Below, one piece after another: positions 1 to 8,021 of a DNA stretch of 64,000 nucleotides. A program made the translations under genes and the position numbers. Where the stretch lies: assembly GCF_020991415.1 (NCBI RefSeq), contig NZ_JAJMOY010000001.1, positions 434,001 through 498,000 of the forward strand, written 5' to 3'. Below the pieces are notes generated by a model that was not told where the DNA came from, did not search any database, and saw only the letters and a program-made list of their open reading frames with translations. The stretch comes from Flavobacterium sp. ENC (GTDB lineage Bacteria; Bacteroidota; Bacteroidia; Flavobacteriales; Flavobacteriaceae). Numbering within the stretch: the first letter of the stretch is position 1; every line of letters begins with the position of its first letter.

Positions 1-1
1 G

Positions 2-1678
2 CGTATCGAAAATCAACAGTTTGGAGACGAACACGGATTAGGATTAAATGATGCCGGAATCGAAAGCGTTGAAGTCATTAAAGGCCCTGCTTCTTTGTTG
101 TACGGATCGGATGCTTTGGGTGGGGTTTTATACTTTAATCCTGAAAAATTTGCCGACGCGAATACTTTCAAAGCCAATTTCAGTCAAAAATACTTTACTA
201 ATACGCAAGGAAGCAATTCCTCGATTGGACTGAAAACGTCTACGGACAACTGGAAATTTTTAGCCCGCGGAAGTTTCAACACCCACTCCGATTACAAAAT
301 TGCCGACGGAGACCGTGTAACCAATTCACGTTACAACGAAACGGATTTTAAAACCGGAATCGGATACAGCAACTCGACTTTTTCAAGTGTGTTACGATAC
401 AATTACAATAAATTGGATATCGGGATTCCCGAAGACGGTATTGCGGAACAGTCTTCAAGTAAAGACACACAGTTTCCAAGACAGGGAATTTTTAATCACT
501 TGTTGAGTTTAAACAACGTAATCTTTTTTGAAAATTCGAAATTAGATGTTGATTTAGGTTACATTTCTAATGACCGAAGTGAATTTGAAGACAGCAATAC
601 AGCGTCTTTGCACATGAAGCTGAACACTTTGAATTATAATGCAAAATACCATTTTCCGAAATTTGGTAAAATTGAAACCATTCTTGGTGTACAGGGAATG
701 CATCAGACCAATACCAATTCGGGAGAAGAATATTTGATTCCGGATGCGACTACCAATGATTTTGGGGTTTTTGGAACTGCAAATTACGAATGGAACAGTA
801 ATGTTATTCAGGCCGGACTGCGTTTTGACAACCGAAACGTGAGCTCTGAGGCGCATGGAATTGTAGACGAAGAAGGTTATTTTCAGCCTTTAGACCGCTC
901 TTTTGACAGTTTTAATGCTTCATTAGGCTACAAAACCAAACTGGCTGAACCACTAACCCTTCGCCTGAATGTTGCTACCGGATTCCGGGCACCCAACTTA
1001 GCTGAATTAACGTCAAATGGTGTTCACGAAGGAACCAACAGATACGAAATTGGAAACGCTGCCTTAAAAACCGAGCAAAACGTTCAGACCGATTTGAACC
1101 TGGAATACAAAAATTCGCATTTTGAATTTTTTGTTAACGGATTTTACAATCACATCAACAATTACATCTACACTTCCCCAACGGGACAAACCTTAGAGGA
1201 CAATGATGTTTTTGCTTATGTTCAGGATAATGCCAAACTATACGGTGGTGAAGTTGGTTTTCACTTTCACCCGCACCCGCTGGACTGGCTGCATTTTGAA
1301 ACCAGCTTTGAAACCGTGACAGGTAAAAAAGACAATAACGATTATTTACCTTTAATTCCGGCTAATAACTGGAATAACACGCTTAGAACGGAATTCAAAA
1401 TCAAAAATTGGTTAGAGGAAGGATTTGCATCCCTAAACGTTTCGTCTACTTTTGATCAGGATAATGTGAGTGGTTTCGAAACCGCTTCAAAAGGGTATAC
1501 GCTGGTAAATTTAGGCTTTGGAGGAACGGTTAAACTTGGTAAAACGGCCTTCGATATTAACCTGAATGGAAATAATTTATTCGATAAAAAATACATTGCA
1601 CATCTCTCCAGATTAAAAACAGACGGGATTCCGAATATTGGAAGAAACATTGTTCTGGGAGTGAATTTCAATTTGTAA
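2..1678 (+). CDS. TonB-dependent outer-membrane receptor (3' part)
   Basis: The reading frame is open from the left edge, so the signal peptide and start lie outside the window. The visible part begins in the plug domain: VIKGPASLLYGSDALGG is the conserved end of a TonB-receptor plug. About 480 residues of alternating aromatic beta-barrel strands follow, ending in NIVLGVNFNL, a typical outer-membrane terminal strand. Receptors of this family import siderophores, cobalamin, metals or oligosaccharides across the outer membrane using TonB energy. The substrate cannot be told from what is visible. The barrel motif TGFRAPNLAELTSNGVHEG and the single plug favour a metal or siderophore type rather than a SusC-type receptor. 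Any internal ATG start is an artefact of the cut. Confidence 0.9.
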   Translation, partial: RIENQQFGDEHGLGLNDAGIESVEVIKGPASLLYGSDALGGVLYFNPEKFADANTFKANFSQKYFTNTQGSNSSIGLKTSTDNWKFLARGSFNTHSDYKIADGDRVTNSRYNETDFKTGIGYSNSTFSSVLRYNYNKLDIGIPEDGIAEQSSSKDTQFPRQGIFNHLLSLNNVIFFENSKLDVDLGYISNDRSEFEDSNTASLHMKLNTLNYNAKYHFPKFGKIETILGVQGMHQTNTNSGEEYLIPDATTNDFGVFGTANYEWNSNVIQAGLRFDNRNVSSEAHGIVDEEGYFQPLDRSFDSFNASLGYKTKLAEPLTLRLNVATGFRAPNLAELTSNGVHEGTNRYEIGNAALKTEQNVQTDLNLEYKNSHFEFFVNGFYNHINNYIYTSPTGQTLEDNDVFAYVQDNAKLYGGEVGFHFHPHPLDWLHFETSFETVTGKKDNNDYLPLIPANNWNNTLRTEFKIKNWLEEGFASLNVSSTFDQDNVSGFETASKGYTLVNLGFGGTVKLGKTAFDINLNGNNLFDKKYIAHLSRLKTDGIPNIGRNIVLGVNFNL

Positions 1679-1686
1679 TTTTTGTC

Positions 1687-1785
1687 TTAACCGCAAAGTA
1701 CGCAAGGTGTCTTCCGCAAGGTTCGCAAAGTTTAAAATAAAGCTTTGCGAACCTTGCAATATTCCCTGGCGCACTTTGCGGTTAA
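1687..1785. repeat. CGCAAAG-family palindrome
   Basis: A long imperfect inverted repeat. The left arm starts TTAACCGCAAAGTACGC and the right arm ends GCGCACTTTGCGGTTAA, with nested GGTTCGCAAAG / CTTTGCGAACC inner arms. It lies between the receptor stop and the oligopeptidase start. The same family occurs at 4865-5012. It could fold as a transcript end or be a mobile palindromic repeat. Confidence 0.75.
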
Positions 1786-1811
1786 TTTTTTAATCATCCC
1801 ACAAAAAGTGC

Positions 1812-1819
1812 TATTTTTG
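1812..1819 (+). promoter_or_regulatory. Candidate -7 box for the prolyl oligopeptidase gene
   Basis: TATTTTTG matches the Bacteroidota -7 consensus TANNTTTG and lies 21 bases before the ATG. No TTG was found at the usual 17-23 base distance, so this is only a candidate. Confidence 0.3.
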
Positions 1820-1840
1820 TTACAACCATAAACTTTAACT

Positions 1841-3949
1841 ATGAAAAAAACAATTCTTATAATGGCTATTACAACCGCAGGAATTTCATTTGGACAAAAT
1901 AAAATTCAGTACCCCGAAACCAAAAAAGGAGAAACAATTGATACTTACTTTGATACGAAAGTAAATGATCCGTACCGTTGGCTTGAAGATGACAAATCAT
2001 CAGAAACCGGCGCCTGGGTAAAGGCTGAAAATGAAGTAACGTACGGTTATTTAGACAAAATTCCATTTCGCGAAGAACTTAAAAAACGGATGGAAAAGCT
2101 TTGGAATTTCGAAAAAATAGGCGCCCCTTTTACAGAAGGAAAATTCACGTATTATTCGAAAAACAACGGACTTCAGAACCAATCCGTAATTTATAGAAAA
2201 GGAGAAAAAGGTAAAGATGAAATCTTTCTCGATCCCAATACTTTTTCGAAAGACGGAACGACTTCACTGGGTGGTTTAAATTTCTCTAAAGACGGATCAA
2301 AAGCAGCTTATTCCATTTCTGAAGGTGGAAGCGACTGGAGAAAAGTGATTATCATTGATGCTGTTTCTAAAAAAGTTTTAGAAGATACTATAGTGGATGT
2401 CAAATTTAGCGGTGTTTCCTGGTTGGGAAATAAAGGTTTTTATTACTCCAGTTATGATAAACCAAAAGGAAGCGAATTATCTGCCAAAACAGATCAGCAT
2501 AAATTGTATTTCCACAAATTAGGCACTTCTCAAAAAGACGATAAAATAATTTTTGGAGCCGATCAGAAAAGAAGATATGTGGGTGGTTATGTTACAGAAG
2601 ATGATCGCTATCTGGTAATCTCCGCAGCCAATTCTACATACGGAAATGAATTATACATTAAGGATTTATCCAAACCGGACAGCCCGATTATTACCATTGT
2701 GGACAATTTTAACAGCGACAACCAGATTATCGAAAATGAAGGAAGTAAACTGTTTATAGATACTGATTTAGGTGCACCGAACAAGCGTATTGTAACTGTA
2801 GATGTCAGCAATCCAAAACCGGAAAACTGGAAAGATTTCATCAAAGAAACCGAGAATGTTTTAGCCCCTTCAACGGGTTCAGGATATTTCTTTGCGAATT
2901 ATACCAAAGATGCGGTTTCATTAGTATTGCAGTACGATTACAATGGAAAATTAGTTCGTGAAATTAAACTTCCGGCCGTTGGAACTGCAGGAGGATTTGG
3001 CGGAAAAAAGGAAGAAAAAATTCTGTATTACAGCTTTACAAACTATACGACTCCAGGAACTGTCTTTTCTTTCGATCCTAAATCAGGGAAATCAGAAATT
3101 TATCAAAAGCCAGTGGTGGATTTCAAAAGTGAGGATTACGAATCAAAACAGGTTTTCTATACTTCAAAAGACGGAACAAAAATCCCAATGATCATCACGT
3201 ATAAAAAAGGATTGAAATTAAACGGTAAAAACCCGACCATCCTTTATGGATATGGCGGATTCAATATTAGCCTGACGCCGGGCTTCAGTATTGCCAATGC
3301 AGTCTGGATGGAAAACGACGGTGTATACGCTGTTGCCAATTTAAGAGGCGGAGGCGAATACGGAAAAAAATGGCATGATGCAGGAACCAAACTGAAAAAG
3401 CAAAATGTATTTGATGATTTCATTGCTGCTGCCGAATATCTGATTGCCCAAAAATATACTTCATCTGATTTCTTAGCCATTCGCGGAGGCTCAAACGGAG
3501 GTTTATTAGTAGGTGCCACGATGACGCAGCGTCCTGATTTGATGAAAGTAGCTTTACCGGCTGTTGGAGTTATGGACATGTTGCGTTACAATGCTTTTAC
3601 TGCCGGAGCGGGTTGGGCTTTTGATTACGGAACTGCACAGGACAGCAAAGAAATGTTCGAATACCTAAAAGGATATTCACCGGTTCAGAACGTTAAAAAA
3701 GGCGTACATTATCCGGCAACTATGGTGACGACAGGAGATCATGATGATCGTGTTGTTCCTGCGCACAGTTTTAAATTTGCTGCCGAATTACAGGAAAAAC
3801 AAACCGGAGACAATCCTGTTTTAATCCGCATTGATGTAAAAGCCGGACACGGTGCAGGAAAATCTGTTGCTGCTACCATTCAGGAAAATGTTGATATTCA
3901 GGCGTTCACGCTTTACAATATGGGATTTACGGCTTTACCGAAAAAATAA
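1841..3949 (+). CDS. Prolyl oligopeptidase (S9A serine peptidase), exported
   Basis: A 702-residue protein with an N-terminal signal peptide (MKKTILIMAITTAGISFG) and therefore probably periplasmic. The N-terminal YPETKKGETIDTYF...DPYRWLED region and a seven-bladed propeller part precede an alpha/beta-hydrolase domain. The catalytic Ser is Ser551 in GGSNGG, the acid is Asp635 in GDHDDRVVP (Arg637 would bind the substrate carboxylate) and the His is His670 in AGHGAG. Length is normal for family S9A, which cuts peptides shorter than about 30 residues after proline. The gene ends in an ordinary TAA, but its last 90 bases recur three more times downstream as decayed copies. Confidence 0.95.
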   Translation: MKKTILIMAITTAGISFGQNKIQYPETKKGETIDTYFDTKVNDPYRWLEDDKSSETGAWVKAENEVTYGYLDKIPFREELKKRMEKLWNFEKIGAPFTEGKFTYYSKNNGLQNQSVIYRKGEKGKDEIFLDPNTFSKDGTTSLGGLNFSKDGSKAAYSISEGGSDWRKVIIIDAVSKKVLEDTIVDVKFSGVSWLGNKGFYYSSYDKPKGSELSAKTDQHKLYFHKLGTSQKDDKIIFGADQKRRYVGGYVTEDDRYLVISAANSTYGNELYIKDLSKPDSPIITIVDNFNSDNQIIENEGSKLFIDTDLGAPNKRIVTVDVSNPKPENWKDFIKETENVLAPSTGSGYFFANYTKDAVSLVLQYDYNGKLVREIKLPAVGTAGGFGGKKEEKILYYSFTNYTTPGTVFSFDPKSGKSEIYQKPVVDFKSEDYESKQVFYTSKDGTKIPMIITYKKGLKLNGKNPTILYGYGGFNISLTPGFSIANAVWMENDGVYAVANLRGGGEYGKKWHDAGTKLKKQNVFDDFIAAAEYLIAQKYTSSDFLAIRGGSNGGLLVGATMTQRPDLMKVALPAVGVMDMLRYNAFTAGAGWAFDYGTAQDSKEMFEYLKGYSPVQNVKKGVHYPATMVTTGDHDDRVVPAHSFKFAAELQEKQTGDNPVLIRIDVKAGHGAGKSVAATIQENVDIQAFTLYNMGFTALPKK

Positions 3950-4001
3950 AACTAAGTCTGTTTTTTTTAGCCACAGATTTAAGGATTAAAATGATTTTTT
4001 T

Positions 4002-4060
4002 GCCACGAATTGCACGAATTATCGCGAATCTAATTCGTGGATATTAGTGTAATTCGTGGC
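4002..4060. repeat. CACGAATT palindrome, copy 1
   Basis: GCCACGAATTGCACGAATT on the left pairs with GTGTAATTCGTGGC on the right, around a short AT-rich centre. It is repeated nearly unchanged at 4415-4473 and in a longer form at 63524-63605. Confidence 0.8.
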
Positions 4061-4093
4061 TATTCTTTTTGAATTTTTATTATAATTTACTCC

Positions 4094-4159
4094 CGCTGAT
4101 TTTGCAGATTTAGCGGATTTTTTTTCCACCAGAATCTGCTAAATCTGCAAGATCTGCGA
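4094..4159. repeat. CTGCAGATTTAGC palindrome, copy 1
   Basis: A left arm with TTTGCAGATTTAGCGGATT pairs with AATCTGCTAAATCTGCAA, with about three mismatches across 26 bases. It recurs at 4507-4571 and, diverged, at 5311-5375. Confidence 0.75.
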
Positions 4160-4273
4160 GACAAAACAATACATGCATTAGCAATTGAATTTTTTTATTC
4201 AGCTACAAAATAAATAATTCGTGGATATTAGTGTAATTCGTGACAAACCTTTTTCAAACAATACTTAAATTTG

Positions 4274-4361
4274 AAATCTGTTGCTGCCACTATTCAGGAA
4301 AATGTAGACATTCAGGCGTTCACTTTACAATATGGGATTTACGGCTTTACCTAAAAAGTAA
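4274..4361 (+). pseudogene. Relic of a prolyl oligopeptidase 3' end (copy 2)
   Basis: Matches the last 90 bases of the gene at 1841-3949. The visible changes before the lesion are synonymous (ACC to ACT, GTT to GTA, GAT to GAC). A 2-base deletion in the Phe-Thr-Leu codons breaks the frame, and the relic ends in TAA. It has no upstream coding sequence, so it cannot be expressed as an enzyme. Confidence 0.85.
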
Positions 4362-4414
4362 AACTAAGTCTGTTTTTTTTTGCCACAGATTTAAGGATTA
4401 AAATGATTTTTTTT

Positions 4415-4473
4415 GCCACGAATTGCACGAATTATCGCGAATCTAATTCGTGGATATTAGTGTAATTCGTGGC
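4415..4473. repeat. CACGAATT palindrome, copy 2
   Basis: Near-identical to 4002-4060 and at the same position within the second repeat unit. Confidence 0.8.
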
Positions 4474-4506
4474 TATTCTTTTTGAATTTTTATTATAATT
4501 TACTCC

Positions 4507-4571
4507 CGCTGATTTTGCAGATTTAGCGGATTTTTTTTCCACCAGAATCTGCTAAATCTGCAAGATCTGCG
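4507..4571. repeat. CTGCAGATTTAGC palindrome, copy 2
   Basis: Near-identical to 4094-4159 and at the same position within the second repeat unit. Confidence 0.75.
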
Positions 4572-4685
4572 AGACAAAACAATACATGCATTAGCAATTG
4601 AATTTTTTTATTCAGCTACAAAATAAATAATTCGTGGATATTAGTGTAATTCGTGGCAAACCTTTTCAAACAATACTTAAATTTG

Positions 4686-4773
4686 AAATCTGTTGCTGCC
4701 AAGATTCAGGAAAATGTAGACAATCAGGCGTTCACACTTACAATATTGGGTTTAAGACTTTGCCGAAAAGTAA
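4686..4773 (+). pseudogene. Relic of a prolyl oligopeptidase 3' end (copy 3)
   Basis: The same 3'-end fragment, more diverged (ACACTTACAATATTGGG in place of the intact Thr-Leu-Tyr-Asn-Met-Gly codons) and frameshifted. It is followed by a spacer unlike the first two, dominated by the CGCAAAG palindrome. Confidence 0.8.
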
Positions 4774-4864
4774 AACTTTATTCTTTTAATGTTATTAGCC
4801 ACGAATTATTTTTGTGAGTTCGTGGTTATTTTTTGCATTATTTTTTTGCGATGGACTACTTTGA

Positions 4865-5012
4865 TTTTACCGCAAAGCACGCAAAGTTTTACCTACAAAA
4901 GTATCTTCAGAAAATGCAAAGTTCGCAAAGCTTTGTATTGAACCAGCTTTGCGAACTTTGTGTTTTTACCAAACCAAGCTGATGCAAAAACTTTGCGTGC
5001 TTTGCGGTAAAA
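4865..5012. repeat. CGCAAAG palindrome with perfect 26-base arms
   Basis: Bases 4865-4890 and 4987-5012 are exact reverse complements of each other (core TACCGCAAAGCACGCAAAG). Inside are further arms CAAAGTTCGCAAAGCT / AGCTTTGCGAACTTTG. Related to 1687-1785. Confidence 0.85.
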
Positions 5013-5108
5013 TAAAATCTGTATACATCTGCTTAAATCTGCGTGAAAATAATTCGTGCAAATTCGTGCAATTCGTGGCAAAACTTTTTCAGACAATACT
5101 TAAATTTG

Positions 5109-5197
5109 AAATCTGTTGCTGCCATGATTCAGGAAAATGTAGACAATCAGGCGTTCACACTTTACAATATGGGGTTTAAGGCTTTGCCGAAAAGTAA
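5109..5197 (+). pseudogene. Relic of a prolyl oligopeptidase 3' end (copy 4), still in frame
   Basis: This copy keeps an open frame to TAA. It reads SVAAMIQENVDNQAFTLYNM and then GFKALPKSK, against SVAATIQENVDIQAFTLYNM and GFTALPKK in the intact enzyme. Having the frame kept with conservative changes fits a remnant of a once-functional paralogue better than random duplication noise. No start or upstream domain remains. Confidence 0.8.
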
Positions 5198-5310
5198 ATA
5201 AAGCTTAAGTTGTTTTTAGCCACGAATTACACCAATTTTCACGAATTTAAATTCCATGGGAATGTGTAAATCCTGGCTATTCTTTTTGAATTTTTATTAT
5301 AATTTACTCC

Positions 5311-5375
5311 TGCAGATCTTGCAGATTTAGCAGATTCTGTTAGAAAAAAATCCGCTAAATCTGCAAGATCTGCGA
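5311..5375. repeat. CTGCAGATTTAGC palindrome, copy 3 (diverged)
   Basis: TGCAGATCTTGCAGATTTAG on the left pairs with CTAAATCTGCAAGATCTGC on the right. It lies about 130 bases before the oxidoreductase gene. Confidence 0.7.
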
Positions 5376-5500
5376 GAAAAAATAATTCATGAATTAGCAA
5401 CAGATTCTTTTTACTCCGCTACAAAATAAATAATTCGCGAAAATTCGTGCCATTAGTGGCAAACCTTTTTTAAATTTGAAATAACTAAAAAACCAGAAAA

Positions 5501-6493
5501 ATGAAAATTGTAAAATGGGGAATAATAGGTTGTGGGAATGTAACCGAAGTTAAAAGCGGACCTGCTTTCCAAAAGGCTCCAAATTCAGCTTTAGTAGCTG
5601 TAATGCGTCGGGATGCTGCCCTTGCCGAAGATTACGCCAAACGCCATAATGTTCCGAAATGGTATTCGAATGCAATTGATTTAATTAACGATACGGAAGT
5701 CGACGCCGTATATATTGCAACACCGCCTTCTTCCCATAAAGAATATACTATTTTGTGTGCCAAAGCCGGAAAGCCGGTGTATGTAGAAAAACCGATGGCA
5801 CTCACATTTGAAGAATGCAACGAAATGATAAGTGCGTGCAAAGAACATAATGTACCTTTATTTGTTGCCTATTACAGAAGAAGTCTGCCAAGATTTTTAA
5901 AAATAAAAGAACTCATAGATCAAAATAAATTAGGCAAGATCAGACACGTAAATTGTGTTTTATATCATCCGTTTGAAAAAAGATACGACGATGATATTAA
6001 TTTACCCTGGACGGTTTTACCCCATATTTCCGGAGGTGGTATTTTTGTTGATTTGGCTTGCCACACGTTAGATTTTCTGGACTTTGTCTTTGGTCCGATC
6101 AAATCGGTTCGCGGACATGCGACTTCGCAACTTCTCGCTTATCCTGCCGAAGATTCGGTTTCGATGTCCTTTTTATTCGAAAACGGAATACATGGAACCG
6201 GTTTATGGAATTTTGCCAGTTTTGAGCGTTATGACAATACTGAAATTGTAGGTGATAAAGGAAAAATATCTTTCTCTACTTTCGGAAATGACCCGATTCA
6301 TATTCAATATGCAAACGGGGAAAAAGAAACTATTACAATCGAAAACCCGCTTCATATTCAGCAGCCTTTTATCGAAACCGTTGTTGCCGAACTTTTGGGC
6401 AATGAAGGAATTTCTCCGTCAAAAGGAACCTCAGCAGCGAGAACAACCTGGGTTATCGATGAAGTATTGAAAGAATTTAGAAATTCGAAATAA
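5501..6493 (+). CDS. Gfo/Idh/MocA family NAD(P)-dependent oxidoreductase
   Basis: A 330-residue cytoplasmic protein. The N-terminal Rossmann domain has GIIGCGNV at residues 7-14, and the family motif EKPM follows with Lys97, the usual catalytic lysine. The C-terminal domain has GGGIFVDLACHTLDFLDF, matching the family pattern with conserved Asp and His near the substrate. Members oxidise or reduce hydroxyl groups of sugars, inositols and related compounds; the substrate here is not predictable. The gene stands alone after the relic tract, and its start is the first ATG after an A-rich stretch. Confidence 0.9.
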   Translation: MKIVKWGIIGCGNVTEVKSGPAFQKAPNSALVAVMRRDAALAEDYAKRHNVPKWYSNAIDLINDTEVDAVYIATPPSSHKEYTILCAKAGKPVYVEKPMALTFEECNEMISACKEHNVPLFVAYYRRSLPRFLKIKELIDQNKLGKIRHVNCVLYHPFEKRYDDDINLPWTVLPHISGGGIFVDLACHTLDFLDFVFGPIKSVRGHATSQLLAYPAEDSVSMSFLFENGIHGTGLWNFASFERYDNTEIVGDKGKISFSTFGNDPIHIQYANGEKETITIENPLHIQQPFIETVVAELLGNEGISPSKGTSAARTTWVIDEVLKEFRNSK

Positions 6494-6549
6494 TCATTAC
6501 AATTTTGAATTGCCTCCAGCTTTAGCCGGAGGTTGAAGAATCAAATATG

Positions 6550-6596
6550 AAAAGGCTTTAGCCAAAAGACCTGAGCTTTTGGCTAAAGCCTTTTTA
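6550..6596 (+). terminator. Terminator after the oxidoreductase gene
   Basis: AAAGGCTTTAGCCAAAAG and CTTTTGGCTAAAGCCTTT form a near-perfect stem with a short loop, followed by T residues. Confidence 0.75.
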
Positions 6597-6696
6597 TCCT
6601 TCAAAATTTAGATCACACAATCCCGGAAACCCGACAGGTTTTAAAAACGTGTCGGATTTGGTGTAAACTAAAAGCTTTTATGAAAATGATTGCCAT

Positions 6697-6768
6697 AGCC
6701 CCGATAGCAGTGCAAATCCTTTTGTGGGGGTTCGCCACAAAAGATTGAAACGAATAGCGGGATTAGCT
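6697..6768. repeat. Interspersed AGCTAATCCCGCTAT palindrome, copy 1
   Basis: Read on the minus strand it runs AGCTAATCCCGCTATTCG, then ATCTTTTGTGG / CCACAAAAGGAT as a hairpin, then CACTGCTATCGGGGCT. The other copy in this window is at 61345-61432. Confidence 0.7.
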
Positions 6769-6816
6769 CCTAAAAAGATTTAATTTTAGTAGAGAAATGA
6801 AATGACACAAAACCAA

Positions 6817-6850
6817 AAAAAGAGGATATCCATTTCGAATATCCTCTTTT
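6817..6850. terminator. Bidirectional terminator between convergent genes
   Basis: AAAAGAGGATAT and ATATCCTCTTTT form a perfect 12-base stem around an 8-10 base loop, with A and T runs at the two sides. It can serve the minus-strand gene ending at 6876. Confidence 0.8.
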
Positions 6851-6875
6851 CTAAAAACTATAAAACTTTATAAAA

Positions 6876-7844
6876 TTAAAGGCTGTATTTAAGACCTAAA
6901 GTCAAACCTAAACCTGAAATTCCAACATAAGAACTTAATTCGTTCATTGGTTTAGTAGAATCATATCCAGCTGGATTATAATCTTTATTGTTAGAGCTTC
7001 CATCTAAATGATCTACATATTTAGTATGATTAGCAGAATATGATGCTGCTCTAAATGAAGTTGTAGTATTTAATTTATCTACTCCGTTTTCAGTGTATAC
7101 TTCTGTTTCTTTCGTTTTTCCGTGTACAGTAAAGTTACGGTATTCTAATTCTGCGAAAGCAGAAATATGTTTTCCTAATTTATAAGAAGTACCTAAAGAT
7201 GCCATGAATCCAAGAGTTGGATTTGGTTTCACTACATCTTTTGAATATGCATCTGTTAAAGCAACCTGATTAGCACCTACGAACGTTGTATATTGTCTAT
7301 CCGTTTTAATATCTAATGTACCATGGATAGGAACAATGATTCCAACTTTAGTATATGGCTCAAAACCATGAGATTCACCTAAAAACATTACAATTGCAGG
7401 AGCTAAATCAAAAGCTTTAATTTCTCCTTCCGCAGTAAAGCTTACGTATGTAGCTGCCGGACTGTTAGCTGGATTATATGAAATAAGTCTATTCGTTGTT
7501 TGAGACATCGTTTTTTCGTTACTAACGTAATAGTTTGCAGCCATCTCAACCCCTAAACGTGCAGAAAATCTATAACCTGCAGTAATCCCACTTCTGAAAC
7601 CCTGTCCGAAAGATCCTGTAACACTTTCTCTTGAAGCTAATTTATTATTTGCTAAAGTACCTACATAAACATCTCTGTTTGGCAATTGACCTCCAACAAC
7701 CGGAAACTCAGTTGAAGCTGTTTGATTAAAGTATGACCCTCCCAATTTAAAATACCAGCTTTCTGGTTTGTCTGCTTTTTCTGTTTGCGCCATTGTGGCC
7801 ATAGAGCAAACTAATAATCCTAATAAAAATAGGTTCTTTTTCAT
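6876..7844 (-). CDS. Outer-membrane beta-barrel protein
   Basis: A 322-residue protein with a clear signal peptide (MKKNLFLLGLLVCSMATMAQ, cut after the Ala-Gln region). The rest alternates polar and aromatic residues with glycine-rich turns. YFKLGGSYFNQT at the start and GLTLGLKYSL at the end are typical of OmpA/OmpX-like barrels that finish in an aromatic or leucine terminal strand. No OmpA peptidoglycan domain is present. It is probably a small porin-like or structural protein, and its function is unknown. It is transcribed alone and bounded by a strong terminator. Confidence 0.75.
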   Translation of the reverse strand: MKKNLFLLGLLVCSMATMAQTEKADKPESWYFKLGGSYFNQTASTEFPVVGGQLPNRDVYVGTLANNKLASRESVTGSFGQGFRSGITAGYRFSARLGVEMAANYYVSNEKTMSQTTNRLISYNPANSPAATYVSFTAEGEIKAFDLAPAIVMFLGESHGFEPYTKVGIIVPIHGTLDIKTDRQYTTFVGANQVALTDAYSKDVVKPNPTLGFMASLGTSYKLGKHISAFAELEYRNFTVHGKTKETEVYTENGVDKLNTTTSFRAASYSANHTKYVDHLDGSSNNKDYNPAGYDSTKPMNELSSYVGISGLGLTLGLKYSL

Positions 7845-7867
7845 AATTCTGATTTAATTAATTTATA

Positions 7868-7875
7868 CAAACTTA
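7868..7875 (-). promoter_or_regulatory. Candidate -7 box for the outer-membrane protein gene
   Basis: On the minus strand the sequence TAAGTTTG matches TANNTTTG, 24 bases before the start codon. A -33 TTG at standard spacing is not evident. Confidence 0.3.
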
Positions 7876-8021
7876 GATTATTTTAACACAATCTTACAGT
7901 TTGCTTCGTTAGACTTATAGCGAAATCGTTGTAATTTTGAGCAATATTACTAAAAAACTATTATGCATGCATATTTTTAACTAAAAAAAAATGCATCCTT
8001 TCAAATTTTAACTGTTAAAAT

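Larger units (their letters stand above)
3950..5500. other. Gene-free tract made of repeated 3'-end units and palindromes
   Basis: No intact gene is visible in these 1.55 kb. The tract holds three degenerate copies of the oligopeptidase 3' end (4274, 4686 and 5109), spaced 412-423 bases apart. Between them lie palindromic repeats of the CACGAATT, CTGCAGATTTAGC and CGCAAAG families. The 324-base spacer 3950-4273 is almost identical to 4362-4685. The other two spacers are diverged but begin or end with the same sequence (GACAATACTTAAATTTG just before a relic). Short open frames around 4893-5179 are read-through of the palindrome and are not supported as genes. Confidence 0.85.
6494..6875. other. 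Intergenic tract with terminators and repeats
   Basis: No gene is visible. The tract holds two terminator-like hairpins, a short ACCCGACAGG / CGTGTCGG inverted repeat near 6630-6656 and one interspersed palindrome (6697-6768). Confidence 0.7.

Noticed and set aside
48..233. Short frame at the left edge
   Set aside because: It overlaps the TonB receptor in another frame and has no protein character.
4893..5179. Two small frames (minus and plus) in the relic tract
   Set aside because: They are read through the CGCAAAG palindrome and contain no conserved protein pattern.
3860..5197. CRISPR array or satellite as explanation of the tandem repeats
   Set aside because: Units are over 400 bases, contain gene-derived sequence and palindromes, and there are no short unique spacers or cas genes.
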